Position numbers and translations under genes: made by a program. A stretch of 64,000 nucleotides of DNA from Bacteroidia bacterium (lineage in GTDB: Bacteria; Bacteroidota; Bacteroidia; Bacteroidales; Prolixibacteraceae): contig JAPLDS010000052.1 in assembly GCA_026391295.1 (NCBI GenBank), forward strand, positions 18,209 to 82,208. Direction: 5' to 3'. Positions 42,954 to 52,900 of this stretch are shown here, in pieces. The notes under the pieces are model-generated. The model ran no database searches. It had not been told where the DNA came from and worked only from the letters and a program-made list of their open reading frames with translations. Within the stretch, counting starts at the first letter, position 1, and every line of letters starts with the position of its first letter.

Positions 42954-45293
42954 TTATTTTTTGATCAGCCAAACATCGGAGATATGCGAATATTTCGACC
43001 AGCGAAGATGCGACTCTTCAGGACGGTCGAAAGTTACTCTCATCTTTCCATCTTGGGTTATTGCTCTTGGGATAACAAATGCTTTAAACTCCCCAATCCC
43101 TTTATTGTAAACGGTTGGCTCAAGTCGCTCACCATCTACGCGAATTAGGGCATCGCCTAATCCACTTACCCGGATTATATATTTGCTTGTAAAATCAAGA
43201 TCGTTGTATTCTAAGATTGGCTCAATTTGGAATAGCTGAGAAGATAAACGCTCACGCGTATTTCCTCCATTCCACCAGGCCACATCTGTGCCATCATAGG
43301 AAGTCGTTTTTACATGTGGACTCGACTCAATATTAGAGACATCATCATAAAAACTGCCAGGTCCTGGATTCTCCCAATCTCGAATAATGGTAAGACGATC
43401 TAATTTTTGTGCTTCGTTACTCATGAGCTTAATCTTCTTAAACTCATCGGCAAGCCACCATCTGTTATTGAGGGGATAGTTTACAAATTGCAGAATACAG
43501 CCTCGTTGCGAGTTGGCAGCATGATAGTGCTCAACATCGGTTTGCAAGCCAATGGTTTTGAATAAATCATCACAGTATTTTACAATCTTTTGATGGATAT
43601 CGGTATTGATTGGCTTCGTTTCGGCTTGATTAACTAGTTCCAACGCTAATGACATTGCTTTTTCTGATCCAATCTCAGCTGCTGTTCTTAGAATTTTATT
43701 GGCTTGTCTTTCAAGTTTCTGCTCATAAATTTTGCGTCTATGCTGATAGGTGTCATAATATGAACGTAAGACGAGCATTTTCCACCTCCAATTTGTGAGT
43801 AGTTGCGGATTCTCAGACTCTAGTTTCTTCCAGAACTCAAAAGTTGTTTCAATACTTCCGTTTGTGGTAATTGGTCCTGACCAGTCGTGCTCTAAGGCAT
43901 TAATTCCATCAGCCCCTTTTTTTGCCAGTGAAGATCCAAAGAAATAACGACAGTAGTCGGTAAGGATCTCGTTGACATCTAATTCGGTGTCCCACCCTTT
44001 CATACTCCAGGTTACTTTGTTCACGTCGTCATGACAGCCGTCTGAATAAGAAACAAATCCGTCAGTTAATTTTGCACTGGCAGCATGGATTTTGGCATAC
44101 TGATTCGGTCGTGGATTGATTCCCTCTCGTCCGATCGTTAACATATAAGCCTGATCCCAATTTTGCATCGGATAGTCGCATCTTACATTATGGGTAATGT
44201 CAGGATAGTTGCGGTGCATATATTGCTTGGGTAGACGAAAGCGTGTCTCCGCAATTGGCGGACTGCCTGGGCCAGTAACAACTCCTTTTAGCCAAGCGGG
44301 ACTGTTTTTTTCAAGGTATGAATAGAAATAATCAATCTTTTCGGCATTAAATCCTTGCAATGAAATCCATACCCCAGCTCCTGGATGGTATTTATGCAGT
44401 CGATCGTTTAACTTCTGCAAGAAAGGAAGTACATCACGTGGGTGGTTCTCACCTGGATCACCTCCAGGGAAAAATACGTTGTCAAGTTTCGGACAGCTTT
44501 TGTAAAACGCTTCAGCTCTATTTAATTCTGCTTCTTGTTTTGAGGCAAGCGACAAGTCTGCAGATACAGGTGTCCAAACCCAATAGTCAATCCCATACAA
44601 AGCACATAATTCACTGATTCGAATATTCATCTCTTCAGGAGAGATCGTGAATAATACGCTGTCGTCTCGGTCGCCTAAAGGAATCGTCTCAACGGCATTG
44701 GTGCCAAAAACGACTAAGTCACGAATGTATTGTTCGTATTTTTTTACGTCCCATGCATCGTATGAATTGGCATGATTGCGGTAACCTAATTGATGACCCC
44801 GAATAGGCTGCATGGGTGAAGTTGCAAAGTCAAGAGGTTCCTCTAAATTGATTTTATGATTTGTCATCGTGGCGGTGCGCAATAACTTGCCAATCCCAAA
44901 TAGGACACCACGGGTGTCAGCACCGATGATCCAAACAATCGTTTTGTCTTTACTTTTCTCACTGACAATCCGATATCCCTCGCTTTTATCTTCGGGTAGA
45001 TTGGTGCCAGCTCTTTTGGGCACTTTTACCCCATCGAGATTTTCATCTTTTGAGATGGCCAAGGCGATAATGGTTGACTTGTCCCAATGCTTTGAGAGTG
45101 GAAATGTTATTGAAGTTCTCTTTGCAACCTCTTCCTGCAATACCCGAATAGCCGTCTCCTTAACAGGGGAAACTAGTGACGGTGAAGCTAGTATGGTTGA
45201 CTTCGACAGGTCGATTGGTTGTCCAAATAGCAGTGCATGACTCGATAGCAGAAAGCTTACGATCAGCGCTTTAAAAAGATATGTCTTTTTCAT
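42954..45293 (-). CDS. GH67-N-like/TIM-barrel secreted glycosidase candidate, copy 1
   Basis: 779 aa, signal peptide to 'SSHALLFGQ' (about 25). It is collinear with copy 2 over its full length: 'ETAIRVLQEEVAKRT', 'PIRGHQLGYRNHANSYDAWD', 'VFGTNAVETIPLGDRDD', 'DYWVWTPVSADL', 'NVFFPGGDPGENHPRDVLPF', 'GVWISLQGFNA', 'GFVSYSDGCHDDVNKVTW' and 'GLGDALIRVDGERLEP'. The shared FFPGGDPG, WISLQGFN and SYSDGxHDD blocks are the best candidates for the active site; substrate-side loops such as PFHDGP versus PLGDRDD differ. Its start overlaps the stop of the ceramidase-like gene by 4 bp (translational coupling). Confidence 0.65.
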   Translation of the reverse strand: MKKTYLFKALIVSFLLSSHALLFGQPIDLSKSTILASPSLVSPVKETAIRVLQEEVAKRTSITFPLSKHWDKSTIIALAISKDENLDGVKVPKRAGTNLPEDKSEGYRIVSEKSKDKTIVWIIGADTRGVLFGIGKLLRTATMTNHKINLEEPLDFATSPMQPIRGHQLGYRNHANSYDAWDVKKYEQYIRDLVVFGTNAVETIPLGDRDDSVLFTISPEEMNIRISELCALYGIDYWVWTPVSADLSLASKQEAELNRAEAFYKSCPKLDNVFFPGGDPGENHPRDVLPFLQKLNDRLHKYHPGAGVWISLQGFNAEKIDYFYSYLEKNSPAWLKGVVTGPGSPPIAETRFRLPKQYMHRNYPDITHNVRCDYPMQNWDQAYMLTIGREGINPRPNQYAKIHAASAKLTDGFVSYSDGCHDDVNKVTWSMKGWDTELDVNEILTDYCRYFFGSSLAKKGADGINALEHDWSGPITTNGSIETTFEFWKKLESENPQLLTNWRWKMLVLRSYYDTYQHRRKIYEQKLERQANKILRTAAEIGSEKAMSLALELVNQAETKPINTDIHQKIVKYCDDLFKTIGLQTDVEHYHAANSQRGCILQFVNYPLNNRWWLADEFKKIKLMSNEAQKLDRLTIIRDWENPGPGSFYDDVSNIESSPHVKTTSYDGTDVAWWNGGNTRERLSSQLFQIEPILEYNDLDFTSKYIIRVSGLGDALIRVDGERLEPTVYNKGIGEFKAFVIPRAITQDGKMRVTFDRPEESHLRWSKYSHISDVWLIKK

Positions 45294-46588
45294 TTGTGAT
45301 TTATTAATGGCATGGCTGTCCTTATCATTCCTTCTGCGATAACATCTCCAAGGTCTGGTCCGTAAAAGCTAACACTAGACTCATAACCTTCACCATAAAG
45401 ATATTGTTCGCGACTGAGGATATAACTAATCCATTCGTTGGCTAGACCCCCGATGGCTACATATTTTGATCCGTTTGCTCGTAATGCTTTTTTTACCCGC
45501 TGTCCTAAAACAGCAGTCATCTCACCCGGTGCACCAGCTATCACTAGATCGCCGATCCTTATGGCACCAATGCCAACCTCCTTGGGTCCTAATACATCCA
45601 TCACCACTTTGACCGTTTGAGCATTAAGTCCATATTCTTCCCCTCCAGTTTTCATGAATGAGGGGTGAGCTGCATGTTGAGGTAATTTGGAGGTTGTATA
45701 ACTAGATTTGAATTGCTGAACTTTATTTGGGGTGATCGTTTGATACAATCCAAATGCTTTTTCAGCAATGATTTTTCCGTAGATCTCAATTTTATCGTAC
45801 GCTTTTTTCGGACTATTTAAAACGGTAGACATATCGCCTTCTGAGCCATTGTAATACATGGCGATTACCCCTTGTCCAATTAAATTTTGAAGTGTGGTTT
45901 GTAAATACCCCGGCCATTCAGCAGAGGTTAGCATATCCTGACCGCTAATAAACGTTGGGTGGGCAGTCCAATTGACTAAGACTGCCAGCGGTTTCCCGTT
46001 TAAAAGATCTACTCGGGTTACCAGAAGTTCTTTGTCGATATCTGGATCTTTGCGACGGTTGCGATTCAGCCCCTCTAACGTAGCGCTTCCAGTTCCAATT
46101 TTTACTGAATTATAATTTTGATCGGCAGCTTTTACTAAGGTGACTAATTGATTCACCACAAATTCGAGAAGTTCAGGTTGAAAGATTCCTAGATTCGCAT
46201 TGTTTAGATTGTTCTTGCTGTTCAATGCGGCCATTTCTAAACTGCCATGCGAATGACTCGGCAGTAGCATCATATTCTCTAAGTCCCATCCCATTCCTGG
46301 TAACCTCTTGATCAAGTCGGTCTTGACATTATTCGGAAGTCCTAAAAGATCAAGAGTGATTATGGCATACTTACGATCTCCCTTTTTTAGCACCAATGCT
46401 TTGGCATAAATGGAGTCATGAACAGCTTCCGCTGGCTTATTCATCCGCTCGCCATAGCCGCCTAATGGATATTTCATCGAGATTGGTGGCGTAATAGATA
46501 TGGAAGATGCGTTCGCTTTTAACGGACTTGCTTGTGCCGTGAATCCGCATGAAAGAACTAAAAGTAGAAACAGAATTGAACTTTTCAT
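45290..46588 (-). CDS. Neutral/alkaline ceramidase N-domain-like secreted hydrolase
   Basis: 432 aa, signal peptide to 'GFTAQA' (about 20). Blocks of the ceramidase_alk family (PF04734) are present: 'ITPPISMKYPLGGYGERMNK', 'YAIITLDLLGLPNNV', the zinc-ligand-like 'LLPSHSHGSLEM', 'WTAHPTFISGQDMLTSAEWP' and 'YYNGSEGDMSTV'. True neutral ceramidases are about 650 residues or longer and carry an extra C-terminal domain, which is absent here. Short versions are common in glycan-degradation loci, with unknown substrates. First gene of the lower minus-strand unit, following a terminator. Confidence 0.8.
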   Translation of the reverse strand: MKSSILFLLLVLSCGFTAQASPLKANASSISITPPISMKYPLGGYGERMNKPAEAVHDSIYAKALVLKKGDRKYAIITLDLLGLPNNVKTDLIKRLPGMGWDLENMMLLPSHSHGSLEMAALNSKNNLNNANLGIFQPELLEFVVNQLVTLVKAADQNYNSVKIGTGSATLEGLNRNRRKDPDIDKELLVTRVDLLNGKPLAVLVNWTAHPTFISGQDMLTSAEWPGYLQTTLQNLIGQGVIAMYYNGSEGDMSTVLNSPKKAYDKIEIYGKIIAEKAFGLYQTITPNKVQQFKSSYTTSKLPQHAAHPSFMKTGGEEYGLNAQTVKVVMDVLGPKEVGIGAIRIGDLVIAGAPGEMTAVLGQRVKKALRANGSKYVAIGGLANEWISYILSREQYLYGEGYESSVSFYGPDLGDVIAEGMIRTAMPLINHK

Positions 46589-46650
46589 CTGAGGTTTTTC
46601 AGGTGCGCTAAGTATTTTTCCTTTTAATGAGGTTTATTATTTTATAAAAA

Positions 46651-46694
46651 TTAGATTGCAATCCAGCGCAGTATTTGGCCAGATTGCAATCTAA
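46651..46694 (-). terminator. Terminator between the two minus-strand units
   Basis: TTAGATTGCAATC (46651-46663) and GATTGCAATCTAA (46682-46694) form a perfect 13-bp stem with an 18-nt loop. On the minus strand it is followed directly by TTTTTATAAAA. It lies 9 bp after the oxidoreductase stop. Confidence 0.85.
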
Positions 46695-46703
46695 ATATTT
46701 GAT

Positions 46704-48056
46704 CTAGCTTTTCCAGAGATCTTCGCCATATTCCCACCCTTTTCTAACGGGTTCTTTGATGTATTGATCTAGCTCTGGATGACCAATGGCTTTCATATTG
46801 ACCGCGTCGTAGTCGAAGCGTGTATTAAAACGTTGAGCTAAAATTCCAACAGCAGCTAATTCACTTAGTGGTGCAGAATATTCAAAGTTAGCACCTGGAA
46901 TTGGTCCAGTACCTTTTATTGCTCTGATCCATTCAGCTACTGGTCCACCTTCGACACGCGGGATAGTCTGTTTAGGCATATTCTTAAGGAAGCTTTTCCA
47001 GTCTTCATCTGGGATAAGCAATTTTGGATCGGCAGGTCTACCACCGGTGATCAAAGAGGCTTTACTTCCAACCATAATCATACCCCGTCCAGGCATTGTT
47101 TTTAATCCCCATTCAGGTCTGTTTTCTGGTTTCTCACCACCATCATGCCAAGTGAGCGATACGGGAGGTTTAGCTCCACGCGCTCCAAATTGGAATTTAA
47201 TAATTGATTTATCACTTACGAAACCATCACCAGACGGAGATCTTAATGTTGCATCAACAGAGAGTGGCAACCCTAAATCGAGTGCCCAGTTTGGGGCATC
47301 AAGGGTATGACAACCCCAGTCGCCTAAACCACCATTGCCAAAGTCGTACCAGCTTCTCCAGAAACGTGGAAGATACATCGCGCTATATGGTCGCATTGCT
47401 GCTGGCCCTACCCAGGTATCCCAGTCTAAAGTTGCAGGAACTGGCTCTCCTTTTGGTGGGTAACTTTCTGGTTTAGTGAAATATCCTTTCGGATCAAACT
47501 GCGGTCCTTCAAACCAAGCAAGAACCTCTTTCACTTCACCTAAGATGCCAGCTTCGTACCACTCTTTAACGTAACGAATTCCCATGGTTGCATGACCTTG
47601 GATACCCATGGTATTGATTACGCCGTAATGTTTTGCCGCTTTTCGCAACGTTCGAATCTGCCAAATATTATGCGCAAGTGGCTTCTCAACATAAACGTGT
47701 TTGCCTAATTGCATCGCAGCCATCGCAGCGGGAAAATGAATATGATCAGGTGTGGCTATGATAACTGCATCGATATCGCCAGCCATCTTGTCGAACATCA
47801 CCCTAAAATTTTTAAATCGTTTGGCATTGGGGAATGTTTTGAACCCTTCAGCTGCAGCCTCATCATTGACATCGCATAGTGCAACAACATTTTCTAGGGC
47901 GCAGTCGGCATGATGATCTAAGGCACGACCTCCTACACCGATAAAGGCAATATTTACTTTCCCTGGCTTACAAGCTGCCAGTCCAGGAAGGAGCGCTGCC
48001 CCAGCTGCCACTGCTGCTGATTTAGCAATAAATGATCTTCGAGTTAAATTTTCCAT
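46704..48056 (-). CDS. Gfo/Idh/MocA-family oxidoreductase, Tat-exported lipoprotein-like
   Basis: 450 aa. The N-terminus has a twin-arginine signal (LTRRSFIAKSAAVAAGAAL) followed by a possible lipobox LAAC (Cys29). The Rossmann domain carries 'NIAFIGVGGRALDHHAD' and 'VIIATPDHIHFPAAMAAMQL', then the family's 'HVYVEKPLAHN' lysine motif and 'GINTMGIQGHATMG'-type catalytic region. The C-terminal half holds 'GLGDWGCHTLDAPNWAL'. Exported members carry bound NAD(P) and include GH109-type glycosidases and sugar 3-oxidoreductases. It could supply 3-keto sugars to the DUF1080 lipoprotein. Last gene of its unit. Confidence 0.9.
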   Translation of the reverse strand: MENLTRRSFIAKSAAVAAGAALLPGLAACKPGKVNIAFIGVGGRALDHHADCALENVVALCDVNDEAAAEGFKTFPNAKRFKNFRVMFDKMAGDIDAVIIATPDHIHFPAAMAAMQLGKHVYVEKPLAHNIWQIRTLRKAAKHYGVINTMGIQGHATMGIRYVKEWYEAGILGEVKEVLAWFEGPQFDPKGYFTKPESYPPKGEPVPATLDWDTWVGPAAMRPYSAMYLPRFWRSWYDFGNGGLGDWGCHTLDAPNWALDLGLPLSVDATLRSPSGDGFVSDKSIIKFQFGARGAKPPVSLTWHDGGEKPENRPEWGLKTMPGRGMIMVGSKASLITGGRPADPKLLIPDEDWKSFLKNMPKQTIPRVEGGPVAEWIRAIKGTGPIPGANFEYSAPLSELAAVGILAQRFNTRFDYDAVNMKAIGHPELDQYIKEPVRKGWEYGEDLWKS

Positions 48057-48080
48057 TTTTTGAATGTTAGTATATATGTT

Positions 48081-49913
48081 TTATTGATTCTTCGGTTTGA
48101 TCCAAATTCTTGATCGGGCGGCCATGTTCAATGTTAAATGAGTCCCCGATGTAGGAATTGTTTTTCCTGAAAATGCGTCCAGGTATTCACCACTCTTTGG
48201 AAGCTCTATATCTACAGATGTGCTCTCTTGATTGTAATTATGCACAATAAAACTCTGATCTTCTAATTGCTGAAAGGTTACCCTTGAGGGTGCAACTAAG
48301 ATAGGGTTTCCTTTGACCTGAAAAGCCGATCGTAAGGTGTTAGCCCAATTTTGAGGAAATTCAATTAATCCAATCTGACGAGGTGCTAGCAATACTTCTC
48401 CGACGGCATCAAAATCTTGTTGCGAAAAAGTATGGGTATTTAAAACAATGCAGTTGTTGAGCTGCACCATAAACGGATTGTTTTTTGAGATCTCAAGTAC
48501 TGTCTTTGCTTTTGTTGGAACAACAAGATAATCCGTGACCAAAGCAAATTTCAAAGGTTTACTAATGCCCGCCTCTAAAATGGTATTAGAACTGCTTGAA
48601 GCTGCTTCGATAGGCCATTTTATCCCCGCTAGATCAGCGATGGCTTGGCCATCTTTTGCACTTGCAATAAACCCTGTCGTAAAGACTAGCTTAGCTCCGT
48701 TGGCTAGCGATTTTTTGATCTTTACTAAGATATCTAAATCGGTAGCTGCTTGAGCTGGCAAAAAGACTACGGGGCTATTTTCGGGGTATTTTGAGTCTGG
48801 AACAAGTGAAGTTCCAAACATGCCGATATAATCCATAATATATAAATCGCCTTTGGCATCACTATTGGCTGGCTTGTATCCGACTGCTCCGACAACTGGA
48901 TGCTGAGCGACAGTCTTCGCTAGATTTGCTAGTTTTTCAAAATCTTGTCTTAACAAATGATGACCAGGATGACTCGAGAGGAAATTATCAAGGTTGAAAA
49001 GCACAATCTCTTTTGATCCCGCAAGCACTGATTGATAGGCTTGATCGATAAAATCTAGATCCGTGCAATCGATGTGGTCAAACCAAGATCCACCAATCTT
49101 AGGTCCAGAAAGTGTGGCCAGCCATCGGTAATTGATAAATCCCAGATAAGGCTGAATAAACCCTAATCGCTGGGTATATTGGCCACGTGTTTCGGTACCT
49201 ACCCAAACACCATCAAACATCGCCGGTTCGGTGGCAACGTCGTAACCAAAAAGATGAAATCGATCGTACCATTGCGGATATTTAATAATGATTTTTATCG
49301 CTGGATTTTTTGCTTTAGCGGGCTTGATAAAAACGGATTGAGCTAATTCAGTTAGTAATGATCTTCTATATTCCGACCAGCTGCGATCACCTTTAGCAGC
49401 CTTTGACTCTAAACTTGTATCGGCCGTGCAGAAGAAATCATCGACTATAAATTGATCGAAGAAGGGCGCGGAGTCTTCCATCACTTTTCGAATATCGTTT
49501 TGGGTTTTTGGATTCTGCCAGTTAAGCCAGCCTAGCTTAGCCTCTTGAGCAACGCCAAAATCTTTGCCCGGGACCGTGGCTATGCCACCGATCACTTCAA
49601 ATCCATTCTCTTTTAGAAATTCGACACTGCTTTTTAATAAAGCCGGGGGTATAACAAGTCCACTGCGATAGGCCTCCACATAAACTCTGGTAATCCCACT
49701 GCAATGTAAGATAGAGAGCACTTCGCGCCGTCCTTCCTCCGTGGTGAAATATTCATTGATAGTTTGAGCTATCACATAAACACTAATCTGCAGATCTCCC
49801 TTGCGCGATTCTGCAAGTGCTTGCATGTCCTTAGCGACATGAACCTTTTGGACACAACCCACAGAGGCTAATGCCAAAATTAAGATGAACAAATAGCTTA
49901 GAATCTTTCTCAT
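48081..49913 (-). CDS. Lipoprotein with TIM-barrel-like domain, putative glycoside hydrolase of unknown family
   Basis: 610 aa, lipobox ALASVGC (Cys20). The first ~330 residues alternate strands and helices as in a (beta/alpha)8 barrel: 'GITRVYVEAYRSGLVIPP', 'GFEVIGGIATVPG', 'FFDQFIVDDFFCTA', 'IKIIIKYPQWYDRFHLFGYD', 'FDGVWVGTETRGQYT' and 'SKEIVLFNLDNFL'. The DDFF and GTETR blocks are where a retaining barrel would place its acids. A second alpha/beta region (about 370-480) and a C-terminal beta domain ('DIELPKSGEYLDAFSGKTIP') complete it, a layout like GH42-type enzymes. I do not recognise a CAZy family. Confidence 0.55.
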   Translation of the reverse strand: MRKILSYLFILILALASVGCVQKVHVAKDMQALAESRKGDLQISVYVIAQTINEYFTTEEGRREVLSILHCSGITRVYVEAYRSGLVIPPALLKSSVEFLKENGFEVIGGIATVPGKDFGVAQEAKLGWLNWQNPKTQNDIRKVMEDSAPFFDQFIVDDFFCTADTSLESKAAKGDRSWSEYRRSLLTELAQSVFIKPAKAKNPAIKIIIKYPQWYDRFHLFGYDVATEPAMFDGVWVGTETRGQYTQRLGFIQPYLGFINYRWLATLSGPKIGGSWFDHIDCTDLDFIDQAYQSVLAGSKEIVLFNLDNFLSSHPGHHLLRQDFEKLANLAKTVAQHPVVGAVGYKPANSDAKGDLYIMDYIGMFGTSLVPDSKYPENSPVVFLPAQAATDLDILVKIKKSLANGAKLVFTTGFIASAKDGQAIADLAGIKWPIEAASSSSNTILEAGISKPLKFALVTDYLVVPTKAKTVLEISKNNPFMVQLNNCIVLNTHTFSQQDFDAVGEVLLAPRQIGLIEFPQNWANTLRSAFQVKGNPILVAPSRVTFQQLEDQSFIVHNYNQESTSVDIELPKSGEYLDAFSGKTIPTSGTHLTLNMAARSRIWIKPKNQ

Positions 49914-49921
49914 TAGTCAGA

Positions 49922-52900
49922 TTATTTAGCAACCTCGATTTTCCACTCGGCAAATTCAACCGTGTATTGACGTTTGTCGGGACCACCAGCCGCTAGCCCA
50001 AGATCAATAGAGCTGTGCAACTCTGGAATATCTTGAGTATGTCGTTCGATAATCCAATTCTGACCGTCGAGACTGATATAGCCACTGAAATGATCTCCAT
50101 GGCGTACCATCTTGAGGTATAACGGCATCTTCGAATTCTCAGGTAAGTTCTGACTGCTAGCTTTGTGCATACATCCATTGGCAAACTCATCATACTGAAT
50201 ACCGGCTCTTCCTGGTGTGCCAAAGACTAGCACAGACCCTTTGCTTCCTGGTTGAACATCGAAACTCTGAGAGATGTCGTTTCGTGCAAATAGCCCAGAC
50301 CGGAACCATTCGTGGGTGCGATCGCTAAAGCCTGTGATTTTTACGGTAGCTACAAAGTCCCCTTTGATTCCTTTTAGATAGACTGCTCCGTATGAATCTT
50401 CAGCATGGTAAAAATCTGATCCACTAGCCGTGATCTTGTATTTGTTAGTTGCCCCATCGGCTGAAATCTCAGATGGCTTAGCCTTAGCGGAGCAATATTG
50501 AAGTAGTTTTTCTTTTGATAAGTCAAGTGCTCTAGATTCAAATATCTGAACTGTTTTCTCTGTACTATTTTCAATTCGAACTTTATGATTTCCAATCGAA
50601 GAAGAAAGCATGAAACTCACCTCTTTCGATTCGTTTTCTTTAAGTTCAAGCGGTTGATTTTGAGTGTTTTGTTGATCGATAAATAGACGAGCATTGAGTT
50701 TTTGAACTTTACCAGTTAGATTTTTTGCTGTCGCGGTAGCTTTTAAAACTTCTCCATTTAGTGCACGATCTTCGGAAAGGATAAAGTTTTCAAATACAAC
50801 AGTAGGCTTTTCTCCTTCTACTTTAACTGTCTGATAAGGCGATGAGCCAATCGCGACTTTATGCTCTCCTGCATCATATATCCGTATTTCAAAATCAATT
50901 TTTCGTTGATTGTTGCGAATGACAGGGAAGAGCTTCTGCTGATAGATCTTGCCATCTAAATAAAATTCAATCGGGGATGATCCCGTTGAGCCGCTGTTGT
51001 TCACCGTAGCCGAAACTCGCACAATGCTCCCTGCTTCTATCGCCCCTGACTTTGTCACTAAGGACGCATCAATTTTTAAGTCGGAGATTTGAAACTTAGG
51101 ATCACCATCAATGATAATCTCAGGTGCATTCAGTGGTGGCTCAATTTTGAAGTTCCGTTGATAGGTATTGTCTTCAATCATCGCCGCACATAGCTTCATC
51201 TCGCCTTGTTCGAGATTATAGTAGATGTTCTCTTCAGAAACCCATCGTGATGACATGTTGTCGAACCAGAATCCTACGTTGTCATTAAAAAAGCCAGCTC
51301 TTACGTCATGAACAAGATTTTTGCGAATGACAGAGTTGAATGTTAATCCTGCTGTTTTAATGGCTCCTGAATCATCTGCATCTCGTTGTACGTCGTCGAG
51401 GTGATTGTATTCTACCACATATCCACCGTCGATAGCTTCTTCTAAATTCGACCATCCACCGATATCGATGCCATAACGTCCTCTGGTTTTTGTGAGGTAG
51501 TTATGAGAGATAGTGGTCATTAAGGTATTATTGGCAAGGATATTCACCCCTCCGCAGTCGTAAAGTTTATTGTATTGAATGTATGTTTCGCGGACGATGT
51601 CACGACTATCGCCTGGCCTGGCAGCGCCAGTCGCATAAATCCCTCCGTCGTCAAGAGTCTCAAAGCGGCTCCGAAGAATTTGAGTCTGATAACATCCTCT
51701 TTTTATAGTTATACCAGTTCCTAGACAAGAGCGTACTTCGCCATCAACAAATTCGCAGGCGTGAGCATATTCATAACTTATTGCACTGCTTGAAACGTTC
51801 GAAGTTTCTAATACCCCTGTCGATCCATCAACGCCATCATAGTTGCCTTTGCTGATATTTTTACCTGTTATTGCTCCTTCAAAAGTTAATCCATAGATGC
51901 GAAGATTTCGAACTGGCTTATCGAGTTCTCCTCGAACTTCAACCAATTGATTGATCATCGGTGCTCCAACTTGGGCAGTGTTAGGATTTGCAATATTGCT
52001 GGTTGGAAGGTAGCTGATCTCTTTTAATTTCTTATCGAAAAACCACTCGCCGGGGGCATCCATAAGTGATTTAACATTCTCTACATAAAATCTTGGAGGG
52101 ACAATCACAACCCCTTCTTGAGGAGCCTTGAGAGATGCTACGCCTTTCTTTGTGTCAATCTTTACAAAGCTATTAATGCCTGTATGCCAGCGTAAAAGCA
52201 TTACAACACGATTGCCTGTTAAGTCTTTCCAAGGAAGAAGATCGCCTTTTTTAAAGTAGAGCTCTTCTGTGTTTTTTGAGATTACAGGAGGTACAAAATA
52301 GCCCTGGTTGGGTGTACGGGCCAAGACTTGTTTTTTGCCATTTGCGATAAGCATCGCAACAGAGTCTGCCTCAAAATGGGCACTCCAGACTTTCCCTTTC
52401 TGGGTCCAATTGGTAATCGGGCGCTCTCCGGTTATAACCGGTTTCTCTCCAGGATAGGCCGCATAGGTGACATAATGATCTTTTAGTTTGTGGTATTCAA
52501 AAGCTCCAGTGGGAAGATTTGTCTCCACACGCTCACCACCATCGGCAGGTTCGAAAACTAAACGCTGAGTTAAATTGTAATGTCCTTCACGGATATACAC
52601 AAGGATATCTTTCCCTCTTCCTAAGGGGTGAGGCGATCCGATCCATCGTTTTTCGATTGGCTTGCCTTTAGGGAAGAATACCTTCGATTTTAAATCTCTA
52701 ACAGCTTTTTGAGCTCTTTTTATCGTTAGAAACGGTCCATCACTTTTAGTGCCATTCGGCTCAGAAAGTGTTCCACTCCAATTGTCATTGCCATTTGTTG
52801 AGACATAAAAATCGGCTTTTGCAGGATAGCTAAACGGAAGCCATTTATCACCATGTAACAGCTTTCCATCTCTTGCGGGAGTTGTAGATTGCGCATAAAT

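Noticed and set aside
42684-43148. 154-aa plus-strand ORF across the two GH67-like genes
   Set aside because: Shadow of two collinear paralogues on the opposite strand; the similar ORF at 44869-45240 arises from the same region of the other copy.
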